From Agrostemma githago (lineage: Eukaryota > Streptophyta > Magnoliopsida > Caryophyllales > Caryophyllaceae): a stretch of 64,000 bases of DNA. Under the pieces are notes generated by a model. That model saw only the letters and a program-made list of their open reading frames with translations, had not been told where the DNA came from and did not search any database. Location: positions 46,412,683-46,476,682 of the forward strand of contig OY288250.1 in assembly GCA_958450325.1 (NCBI GenBank), read 5' to 3'. The position numbers and the translations under genes were made by a program. Positions 35,601 to 44,947 of the stretch are shown one piece after another. Every line of letters begins with the position of its first letter. Position 1 is the stretch's first letter.

Positions 35601-35876
35601 GATTTGATATAAGGGAGACGATGGTGGTGTAGACGGTGTTGATGTAGAAGAGGAGGGGGAACTAGGAGAATAATCACCGAAGGGATTGATGAAGGTCCCT
35701 CCGGCCGTCTCTCGAGGTGAAATGCTCAAGTAGGCTCCTTGGGCTTGCCCTTGATGAGTATTGCTTGCACTCGGTTGAGAGATCCTAACTCGATTAATCG
35801 TCCGTTGGCGAAAGGCTCGAAAGAGTCTCTCCGGCTCTGGATTAAAGAGATAGAAGTCGCCTCCCCTCCTAGGCAT
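32659..35876 (-). pseudogene. Athila-like gag-protease ORF (one stop, one frameshift)
   Basis: The start ATG at 35876 encodes MPRRGGDFYLF. The gag core has GLPTEDPH, WVLFPFSLIGKAKEWFKGL, then ESLYESWERFKALIRSCPHHG, hallmarks of Athila gag. A zinc knuckle CDTCGIVGHDPMHC lies near 34750. The Gln/Asn-rich stretch after it is followed by the protease domain with CDLGASVSIIPYSICCRLG and IILGRPFLHTAGAMIDV (about 33420-33160); the motif is D-L-G, as commonly seen in this lineage. TAA at 35439-35441 (after EDPH) and a one-base loss near 34421-34424 break the frame. It ends at 32659 with no pol domains, so any mobility would have needed enzymes from another element. Confidence 0.85.
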
Positions 35877-36014
35877 ACACTACACACTAGAACAAACGTG
35901 AGAACACCTAGTGCTTTGTGGGCACTAGGCAACGACAATAAACAAACACAACTAGAGACAAAGAGAAAAAGAAAGCTAAGGAAAGAAGAGAAACTAGAAA
36001 ATATTCACAAGAGA

Positions 36015-37553
36015 AGATGGTAGGGATTTGTCACGTCCCTAGCCAACAATAAAACACCGACTAACCTAGTGAGTAGCTAGGGTAAGTCGGGATCGTATCC
36101 ACGAGGACGGTATATCAATGCTTAGACTAGGTCGGCCTACAACGAGACTAGATTACTGAACAAACACAAAGAAGCGATGAATGGAAAACTATTAAGGAGG
36201 AGGAGTAAGAACTAGACTAATGATCGAACTAATAAACAAACTAGAAGAACTATGACTAACTAAGACGATGGATCAAATATGGAAAGAAGTGGGTAGGTCG
36301 GGTTCATAGGAGTAGAAGGGTAATTGGGGTGATCAAGGGTATAGGTGTCTCCTAATCGCTAGAGTCGGTCCGGGCTCTCGCAACTTAGACCGATGTCAAG
36401 GTGGGTCCGGGCTCTCGCAACTTAGACCCTAGTCCGCGCTCTCGCGACTAAACTATTCTCAACATTTCCACAAAATAAGCAATCAATGGGAAGATGAACA
36501 CTAGTATGGGAAGCATGGCCACTACAACTCACACAAGCATATCAACAAACACATAGAGTGCCTACAATGTGACTAACAACAAAGATTCACCCTTTCCCCT
36601 TAATCAACCCTAATCACCCATAATCTACCCCTAATCCCCCTACTAACCCCACAAAGAAGACTACTCACTCATGATAAAGAACAAACTAACAATCATAAAA
36701 GAAATCAATACCACTAAACAAGCATCCATAATGAATAACAAGAATAATAACAATAACAATATGAAAAGATTCAAACAAGATTAAATAAACTAAGAACAAG
36801 AGTAGAGATGATTATACCAATACTAGATGAAGAAAAAATGAGAACTTGTATTAATGAGAAACCCAAATACAATCCCAAGGTTGTCAATCTTGTAACAATC
36901 TTCAAGAATCCCCTAATCCAAGACTAATTACAATAATTAACTAAGGATTAAAGAAAGGATTAAACTAATGAGAGTAGCAATAATCTAGGGTTTTGAATGA
37001 TAATGGAGGCTTAAACTAATCTAGGGTAAGATAAGATGTCTTAAAATTACAAGAAGGGAGTATATATATGGGTACAAGAATGAAGGAGAAGAAAGAAAAA
37101 GAGTCGTGCAGCAGCATCACGGTCCCGACCGGGACGGATCATCCCGTACGGGACGGCCCTGTCATCCCGACCGGGACGGGATGGTCCCGACCGGGATGGG
37201 CTCACAGCAGCCTCCTTCAAAGTGCATCCCATCCCGAACGGGATGGGTCTTGTATGCCTTCCTTAAACGCTCTTTGGTCCTTCCTTGCCTCTCATGGGCT
37301 TCCCATCGATTCTCGGGACTCGGGATCGGGTCTCGGAGGCTCGGGATTGGGTCCCAAGGTCTCGGGGTCGATTCCAAGGCCTCGAGTCATCGTTCCTTTA
37401 TCTCGTTGGCTCCAAAATGTGTATGTATTGAGTCGGAATCGCTCCAACTCTTCCAAATCGGTCTCGGGAACCTGAAACGAACTAAAGGAAGCATAAGAAG
37501 CCCATGAAAGGGACCAAAACACAACAAATAGGCACTACAAACTACACTTATCA
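36015..37553 (-). repeat. Athila-like LTR, right copy (5' LTR)
   Basis: 1539 bp. It has a TATA at about 37061-37069 and five palindromes at 37132-37244. Most differences from the left copy lie in and beyond the palindrome cluster. Confidence 0.88.
37061..37244 (-). promoter_or_regulatory. LTR promoter with palindrome cluster (right Athila-like LTR)
   Basis: It has the same arrangement as in the left LTR but five palindromes. The second has centre GTAC where the left LTR has GATC, and one of the tandem GAAC units is missing. Confidence 0.5.
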
Positions 37554-37639
37554 GAACGATATAATGAATAGAATGTTACACATGACAATATAATCTACCT
37601 GGGGGTAAATATATATTTTTATATGTGAACGATATAATG

Positions 37640-38520
37640 ACTATAGTAAGTCAAAATTGAACTTTAGTTGTAAATTCACTGTGGTGAAATTTAAGCATAA
37701 GAATTTCATATTAACATTATCTAAAACCGGAATATGAAATTATAACTTATCATAAATCATTATTTGTCAAACGAATAATTATATTGAATGATCATAAATA
37801 ATACGGTCAAAACGTATTTCAGTAAATCAAGTAATCATACGAAGTATATATAATCATATTGTCGTGGAATAACTTATCAAATAATAGAATTTTAATTCAC
37901 TTCATATTAAAACTTTAATCTATAATTCATATAATCATAACAAAATCAGTTTAACATAATAATCAATGATGATGATAATTTTTGGTTAAACTTTCATTAA
38001 TGTCCATATCAATAACACCTTATATTTATGTTATATATGGTCATAATATATTTTCGTACATGATAATAAAGAACCGTAATATATAGTACCATCATATTCT
38101 CATCATAGAAAGAATGAACGTATAAATCTCATGACAAAACAGTATAACGCATGAAACATATTTAGCGAGATAAAATTCGAAGGTATTGAAATCAATTAGG
38201 TACAATTACTCTTACAAAGTGACCGATCACAACACCCACAATATTTACCCTTCATTCTTAGCTTCAAATAATTAGATGATATAAGTAGCTTTAGTAATGA
38301 ATAACAACATAAGCAACACTTAAAATATAGTGACAAATATATAGTTTAGAGTCACGTGTTATAATTTGCAAAATAAATCAAGCAAAAATTAGACTTTAAG
38401 GTGGTGCGGCTAATCCATATTTATGTGGCCAAAAATTAACCCCAATTTCATACGGTAAGTAGACAGTGCCGAAATAATAATAATCTTAATTAATGGACAA
38501 TCACGAGTTCAATAACCTAA
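37640..38520. other. AT-rich interior of Copia-C between tandem repeat and PBS
   Basis: No gag or other coding motif is readable. This is presumed decayed leader/gag sequence of Copia-C. Confidence 0.4.
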
Positions 38521-38534
38521 GCTCTGATACCACA

Positions 38535-39155
38535 TGTTAGTATATTATTAACATGACATAAATAAAACATAGTTCCCATAAATCTTTGAACAACATGAAG
38601 GTCACAAAAGATTAATTAAGACGAGATTAAGACATACCTCATTACGGAATAAGTCGAAATCTAATATGAACGATATTAGATCTCTATAAGACGACTTCAT
38701 AAATCTTCATAAATAATAATACGACTTCGAATAAAAATAATAATACGTCTTCATATGATCTTCAAATAATAATAATAATAATAATAATAGGTACGGTTTC
38801 ATAATTAATAGGTACGATTTCTCTCCCTTGTCCCATGACGTAATAAGTGTGTTGTTCTCTTATTCATTATTCACGCATTCATGCATAGAGTTTCTGATGG
38901 GGAAGACTCCATTATATAGGCAGAGAGAGGACCGAATTCCTATTAGGGTTTTAGATTACGGTAATCTCGACCTTCCATCAAGGTCGAGTAAATATGGAAA
39001 AACTCCTTATTTAGTCCGATATTATTGTGATAGCATATCTCTTAAAGATTCGATTTCCAATAAGACCGTAATTATGAGGAAGAAATATTAGCATAATAAT
39101 AAGGAAGATATATTACATATCCCATAATATTATTATATCATAAAATATTCTTACA
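38535..39155 (-). repeat. Copia-C LTR, right copy
   Basis: 621 bp, starting TGTTAGTATATT after a PBS and ending TTCTTACA before the PPT-like gtctcccacttgg. Confidence 0.85.
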
Positions 39156-39981
39156 GTCTCCCACTTGGTCGATTGGAACATCTGTAATGTTCTTTAGAGA
39201 ATATATAAGTTGCGCATACTATGCTAAAATATTTACTGTCTTAAATCGGTGATCATAACTGCCTTGACTAATTCAATCATTAAAGAGAGTCATGGCGTGC
39301 ACATGTCAATCTGCAACATGATTACTTCCATGTACCACAACAACAATGAATTGAACCGTTAGGCCATAAGTGGAGTTTTACGTAATGGTCCACATAATGT
39401 CTTAAAAAGACTATAAATCTGTTATCATTCATCCAATAATAAATGTATACACATTGGAAAACAGAAATAATATTATTATTGCAAGTGTAAAATCATTAAG
39501 GAGATCTCATTAATTCGTAATCTAATATCCTGCTTCAGTAAAAAAAATATTTAAGGTTCATGTGTTTTGATCCCTTAGATATCCTATTATTCATGGAGCT
39601 AGAAAAATATTGCAATTTCGTTATTATCACGTTAATTACGCAATCATGCTCCTTATATTAGAGCCTCATAACAAGTCACATATTCAGCTTCAATGTGGAG
39701 ATATAAAGCAACTGTACAGTGACTTGTGTCATAACATCCTCCAAAATCTGAATCAGAATAACCAGTCACCTGCGAGTGATCTAATTTTCCTGTATGTGAA
39801 CATCAATAACGTCAGGTTTATCTGAACATACATTAAGTTACCAACCAGGGATGCTGCATAAGGATATTTATTTAGCCATCTAAGAAATAAGTATTGGTTC
39901 TATGTAATAAACCAAGATCGTTTCTGGCTAATAAAATATTATAACATACATAATCAAAATATGAACTTACTCCCACTAATC
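39156..39981 (-). pseudogene. Copia-C RNase H region, second copy, abutting F-box gene 1
   Basis: It is 826 bp and collinear with 26601-27426, differing at scattered sites. It ends exactly where F-box coding sequence resumes, so this breakpoint lies inside the transposon interior, not at an LTR end. Confidence 0.7.
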
Positions 39982-40297
39982 GAAATATGTTGACAGTCAT
40001 ACAGATTTCGAGTATCCAACTGAAGGAAGTTCACTTGAATCGTTGCGACGGGTTGCTGGAGGTTAGCATTGATGCTCCAAATTTGAAGTTATTCAAATAT
40101 GCAGGAGAATTCAACGATGGTCTATCTGTCACTGTTAACACTCAAGCGAATTGCGACGTTTCTATCCATATGAAACCTTATGACCTTGATACACAAGGGT
40201 TGATACACAAGGGTTTTCGGAACTGAAGAAAATATTGAATGGAATAAGCTGCTGCAATTTTTTGAAAGTTTATTTGATGGATGACGAGTCTGATGAG
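39982..40297 (+). pseudogene. F-box gene 1, segment 3 (LRR region, frameshifted)
   Basis: It encodes ISSIQLKEVHLNRCDGLLEV and DAPNLKLFKYAGEF, parallel to DAPHLHDFYYKCV in F-box gene 2. At 40186-40213 the 14-mer ttgatacacaaggg is duplicated head to tail. Counting one copy only, the frame continues FSELKKILNGISCCNFLKVY. The 3' splice donor of this segment is uncertain (about 40297). Confidence 0.75.
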
Positions 40298-40385
40298 GTG
40301 GTACTATATCTATATACTCTGTAATTGTTTAAATTTAGTAATGAATGTTTTTGTTAATCGTACTAACGGATTCTTGAATGTGAAG

Positions 40386-40604
40386 AGGATATGTGACGAT
40401 ATTAAATTTGACGATGTGGATTTGGACAATGCTAATGTTAATCTCAGACCTCCGTGTGTAATCAAAGAGCTGAAGATAACGCTGTCACGTTGGCTACTCT
40501 CGACATCATCTGCGTCAGCTTTTCTGAATGGTTTGTTCTGGGTTTGCCACCCTGATATAATTTCTTTTCGAGTTAAACTAAGATACCCTAGTTTGATGAT
40601 CCAG
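40386..40604 (+). pseudogene. F-box gene 1, segment 4
   Basis: It encodes ICDDIKFDDVD, then RPPCVIKELKITLSRW and NGLFWVCHPDIISF. Its counterpart in F-box gene 2 contains DGLFWCCHPDVVSI. It ends at a good donor, CAG|GTATGT (GT at 40605). The acceptor near 40385 (gtgaag) is approximate. Confidence 0.7.
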
Positions 40605-41097
40605 GTATGTTCACGTCTTTATTTTCCATCATTTTCTGTAAAATTAGGGATGAATTATTCTCTATGCTTACACGAAAATAATGAAACCAAACTTGGAATT
40701 CTTTTGTCGCTACACGAAAAAAATGATAGACCATATGATCCCCTTCCCTTTCATATAAACCCTCAACCAAATACGTCCGTACTTTTGTTTTACTGTTAGA
40801 ATTTCACTGTACGGTATACTGTATCTGTTGTTTTTACTGTATGCTGTATCGTTTGTTTTACTGTCAGAATTTCGCTTGGACATAAATGTGAATTACCATG
40901 AAGCTAAAATGCATTACCAGTCATTGTGATTTGCGAGCAATGATAAAAATGTATCCCAAGTTTCAAACTCGTGTAAATTTTAATCAAATCGTTGCAGCCT
41001 GCAGGAGTCCGCCACCAAGTCTCGAGATTCAAAACCCGTCATAACTCATAACTCATAACCCGTCTCTTGTTTAAACTCAAATTGGTTATGTTTGCAG

Positions 41098-41232
41098 ATT
41101 TTGATGATTCAAGTACAAAACACGGCTAATTCTTGGAGGCATCCTTTAAAACGGGTCAAAGTTCAAGGTGCTAATTGCTCAAATCTACTTAATTCAAACA
41201 AGGTCGATGTTCAACTGAGATTGCATTGGTGA
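41098..41232 (+). pseudogene. F-box gene 1, last exon
   Basis: It follows an acceptor ttgcag (41092-41097). It encodes a C-terminus with SWRHPLKRVKVQG and ends LRLHW then TGA at 41230-41232. The last exon of F-box gene 2 has the parallel SWKDPLKSVEVGR and ends LKLSW-stop. Confidence 0.75.
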
Positions 41233-41655
41233 GGAAGCCGAGTGTTGCCGTCTAACCAGAGATATGAGGCGTATCCTATCCTTGTAACCTTTGTAAAATT
41301 TGTTTAAAGGAGCCAGGGCCGGCCCATAGGGTGATCCATTCGGTTCTAGGAACCGGGGCCCAAGTATGTGAAGCCTCAATATTAATAGTAGCGATTATAT
41401 TACAGAATGGTGCATTGGCGTAGTGAGCTACTGACTAAGATATTTAATATTGATCTTGAGATCTTGATGAGGTTGTGGTTTCAATTTCTATATTGCTCAT
41501 TGTGTTAACTTACGTTTAAATAAAGTCTTGTTTGATACTCAACGATTATAGAAATAAATCATTCAAGTAAATAGTTTATATTTCTAAATTATGTCAAATA
41601 AAAACAAAATAAACAACCTAATAACGATATACTCCGTGAAATATTTGTCACAATT

Positions 41656-43060
41656 TGTGGACATGACATAGGTCCACCCCGACGCGGCCACGCGCGGGTT
41701 TGGGTAGGCGAATGAATCTCCATATGAGAATGATCGAATTGAAATTTAGGTCTATGTGGAGTCGCCACCGAATTTTGTGGTTATTCGGAACCATTCGAGC
41801 CCACTCTATGTCGTAGTGGGCCGTATACAAAATACGACCCATTTCCGATGTCAGAGTTTATTGGGCTCCTCCCTTTGCATATCGATATAGATGCCGACTT
41901 GAGCGGTTAATCGTATATTGAATGACTCTCGTGCGCCAACGGTTTCGGGCATCCGGAAACTGAGGTTCTGAGTAAGGGGTGAGGGTACATGTTGGGAAGC
42001 CCACAAAGGACACCCAACCCCGCCCGCACTTTAGCGGCCTCTACTAAGAACTCGAATGACTTTCTAATACGCGTGCTAGTAAAACGGGAAAATGATATGC
42101 AAAGATTTATTTTCCCTAAACATGCGAATGGAATTGAAAGGGTTTCTAAGTCAATTTAATGCAACTAAAATTAACGTCAAAGTTGCATTTTAGCATGCGG
42201 TTTCATTTAGTATAATAAACGAATAATAATTAAATTGACAAAAGAAACAAAAAACGCGTTAGTAACGATATAACGATATAACGAATAATAACGGTTTGCA
42301 AATATTGAATTGAATTGAAAAGATGCAAATATGAGGATGCACGATTTGAAAAGATAGTATACATGTGATTAATTATACGCATGTTGACCTAAATCGTAAA
42401 ATACTATCGAGTTTGAAAAATAGAATAATGTACGACTTGCGTTTTAGTCGTTATGAGGCTACTCGATCGAGTGGTCGATGGACTCGATCGAGTAGGCCTG
42501 TAAAAAGCGATTCTGTTTTTGCATTATGGACCATACTCGGCCGAGTTATTGACCAACTCGGTCGAGTACATGGCCACTCGACCGAGTCGCTGTGAGACTC
42601 GATCGAGTGGTGATCGTGATTAGCATTCTGACTTGATTTTGAGGTGCCACTCGACCGAGTGGGCTAGGCACTCGGTCGAGTGCCCTCTGTACGAATTAAG
42701 ATTCGTTTGTAAAATCGTGTTTTATGTCGAAAATCGTTTTAAATTGATTATTGAGATGTGATTAAATTTTCTCCGCGTTAATAATGTCATAATTCTAAAG
42801 AATTGTTTTGACAATTATTTAGCATCAACGAAAATTGCCCTAAATTGATTTAATGCGATTTAGAAAGATTGACTCTTTGATTAAATAATAAAAGAACTTG
42901 ATTCCCTCGACTTCTCCGACATCGATAAATCCCTAGAGATTGTGATGTCGGATCCGTGTCAACGGGTTTCGACCCTTAAGAATAATTGCTTGAAAAAAAG
43001 ATGAATGCGCGATACTAAGATGCAATAATGATAACGAGGTAAATAATAATAATAATAATC

Positions 43061-43140
<80 letters not shown>

Positions 43141-43168
43141 CGTAATAATAATAATAATAATAATAAGC

Positions 43169-43218
<50 letters not shown>

Positions 43219-43219
43219 C

Positions 43220-43253
<34 letters not shown>

Positions 43254-43257
43254 GCGC

Positions 43258-43307
<50 letters not shown>

Positions 43308-43309
43308 GC

Positions 43310-43350
<41 letters not shown>

Positions 43351-43397
43351 CGTAATAATAATAATAAGCGTAATAATAATAATAATAATAATAAACG

Positions 43398-43428
<31 letters not shown>

Positions 43429-44278
43429 AAACGAAAAAAACGGGAAAGAGAGGAAGATGACAACGCAAAGAAAAAGGAGGAAAAGAAAGAGGTTTGTCAC
43501 CCTCAACCTACATGTTTTTGTCTCGGACTAAGGCTCGTAAACGCGGCTATGACACGAGAGTCTTCGAGGTATATGGAGGCTAAGTTGTGGTGGCTCGGGT
43601 TGGATTCCTAAAACTAGGTTTAGGGTTTTCTAAAGTCGATTTTCCTAGGGTTTGTCTAGGGTTGCTTGAGGATGCACCGGGATTAGGGTTGTGAAGGTGT
43701 TTAGGGTTTTTAAGGGATGTGAATAATGTGTTGTAGGGTGTTGCATGGGGTGTATATATAGGCTAGGCTAGGGCATCGATTTAGGGCTACTCGACCGAGT
43801 AGGAGGCCAACTCGGTCGAGTGGCCCGTTATGCCAGCCGCCGGGCTCAAAGTCGGCCCACTCGATCGAGTGGATAGGTCACTCGATCGAGTGGCCTAGAT
43901 GGGTCGCACGGGTCTTGTTTTGGACCTTGACCTCAATTGCTCGATGGGTTTTGTGTTTGACTTGGACTTTTGATGGTTGTATGGCTGTTTTGTGTGTCTC
44001 GGAAACGACTTTGACCGGGTTTGACCCAATCGTGAAAAGTCGGTTTTAATTCCGGTGTCGGTTTTGGCCCAAATTAGTCTTGTTTGACTCGGAATGATCC
44101 ACTGGGCCTGGATTCTAGGTTGATTTGGTGAGATTTGTACTCCGTAAGTGTGTTAGCCAACGATTAATGGATTTGAGCCCGTATCCGAGCGCATAGAAAC
44201 ACGTTAGCGTCCGATCATCATCGGGTGTTTTTTGGAAACTGTCATAGACACCTGGCGGTCAAAATGCGGGTGTCTATA
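41656..44278 (-). repeat. Tat/Retand LTR, left copy (3' LTR)
   Basis: 2623 bp. It contains a predicted TATA (minus, at about 43751-43760), a proximal palindrome cluster (43789-43891), a distal cluster (42461-42681) and an AAT array (about 43036-43428). Confidence 0.92.
43036..43428. repeat. Interrupted AAT microsatellite in the left Tat LTR
   Basis: About 390 bp of (AAT)n with regular interruptions aaacgt and aagcgt. It yields poly-Leu and poly-Ile frames on the minus strand that are not genes. Confidence 0.95.
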
Positions 44279-44834
44279 GAGCCCCCACTCTGACTGAGGC
44301 TTGGACAAGGCGAAAGTCAGAGTAGCTACCAAGCCCGTTATGACCTGGTAGACTTCCGGTCGGGTCGTTCATAGTCCGTTGGACTCGCGTGAAGGGCTCG
44401 CCAGCCGCAAGACAGAAATCATACCTGAGCTTGATGATTGTACTCCGTGGGGAATTTGGGCTTGTCGCGTAAGCCCTAGGTGTGCCTGTGTGTTGGCCCA
44501 TCCCGTGCTATCCCTGAGAATGCTTCTGGGGAGATTTGATGACTTGCATGTCTTCGCTTGAGTCGTACTTGTATAAGTCACAAAAAAATGTATGCAACAC
44601 GTAGGTAGTAAAATGACTCGTGCTGGGGAAAATGACTCTGAATTTTTGAAATTTGACATTTTGAAATTTTGAATTTTTTTTTTTTGAAATTTTGAAGTTG
44701 ACTCCTAAAGAAATTAGGAAAGTTCGGGATGATTATCTCCACACTAGTATCGAGACTAGGCTCGTGGCTTGGTTCCGTTTGTAATTAGGAAACTTTTCCT
44801 AGAAGTGATATGGAAAGGAATTTGCAAGGATAAT

Positions 44835-44846
44835 GCTATATATAGC
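44835..44846 (+). promoter_or_regulatory. TATA-like box upstream of the antisense gene
   Basis: ctatatatagcc lies about 100 bp upstream of the chosen ATG on the plus strand, suggesting a promoter independent of the LTRs. Inferred from sequence only. Confidence 0.4.
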
Positions 44847-44947
44847 CTTCTATGCTCTTGAACTTCTTCATAATTCTCATCACGAGAAAGTCTTTTAGTT
44901 CCCTTAAGGCAAAAAGAGAGTCTCTTTATCCTTTTAAGAAATTTATC

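Larger units (their letters stand above)
28084..37553 (-). mobile_element. Athila-like Ty3 element carrying only gag and protease (non-autonomous)
   Basis: The LTRs are 28084-29674 and 36015-37553, with TGAT...ATCA ends (the right copy starts AGAT). The target duplication GAACG is at 28079-28083 and 37554-37558. The polypurine tract TTAAGTGTGGGGGAGT (minus) abuts the left LTR (29675-29690). On the minus strand gag and protease occupy 35876-32659. The remaining 3 kb to the PPT holds no RT, RNase H or integrase. A clear PBS was not recognised next to the right LTR. The LTRs are highly similar, so the insertion is fairly recent, and it is younger than Copia-C. Confidence 0.9.
27946..37639. repeat. 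73-bp tandem repeat (three units) split by the Athila-like element
   Basis: Units begin aatagaatgttacac at 27946, 28019 and 37567. The second unit was cut at its gaacg by the Athila-like insertion (TSD GAACG). Rejoining 28083 to 37559 gives three contiguous units. The repeat lies in the Copia-C interior. Confidence 0.8.
25988..39981 (-). mobile_element. Copia-C: rearranged copia remnant with LTR-internal-LTR-partial internal structure
   Basis: The LTRs are 25988-26600 and 38535-39155 (TGTTAGTATATT...TATTCTTACA; the left one starts TA). The PBS TGGTATCAGAGC (minus) is at 38521-38532, two bases from the right LTR. Immediately after each LTR comes the same 826-bp segment (26601-27426 and 39156-39981), starting with a PPT-like gtctcccacttgg and containing RNase H remnants on the minus strand (VTGYSDSDFGGC). 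So internal sequence also lies to the right of the right LTR, directly next to F-box gene 1. The rest of the interior is deleted to about 1.6 kb. No target duplication is visible. Unequal recombination or deletion within a tandem array is likely. Confidence 0.75.
14696..41232 (+). pseudogene. F-box gene 1: F-box/LRR protein, broken by two nested transposon clusters
   Basis: The reading frame can be followed through five host segments: 14696-14887, 25520-25987, about 39982-40297, about 40386-40604 and 41098-41232. The first encodes an F-box (LSDFIIHHIISFLGTNEA, then ASILSKRW). The second and third encode LRR-type repeats. The C-terminal segments match those of F-box gene 2 (NGLFWVCHPDI; WRHPLKRVKV). 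F-box proteins of this type are SCF ubiquitin-ligase substrate adaptors. Copia-A split codon-contiguous sequence at the TSD ATTAT; removing it restores the frame. Copia-C split the LRR region. A 14-bp tandem duplication at 40186-40213 shifts the frame independently. A GTG at 14690 is in frame, but ATG at 14696 is the natural start. No intact product is possible from this locus as it stands. Confidence 0.85.

Noticed and set aside
35921..36014. PBS of the Athila-like element near ggcaacgacaat
   Set aside because: A weak resemblance to the Athila tRNA-Asp site was noticed, but it is about 75 bp from the LTR and not convincing.
42933..43506. Long minus-strand open frames of poly-leucine and poly-isoleucine in the Tat LTRs (also 55845-56286)
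   Set aside because: They are translations of the AAT/ATT microsatellite, not proteins.
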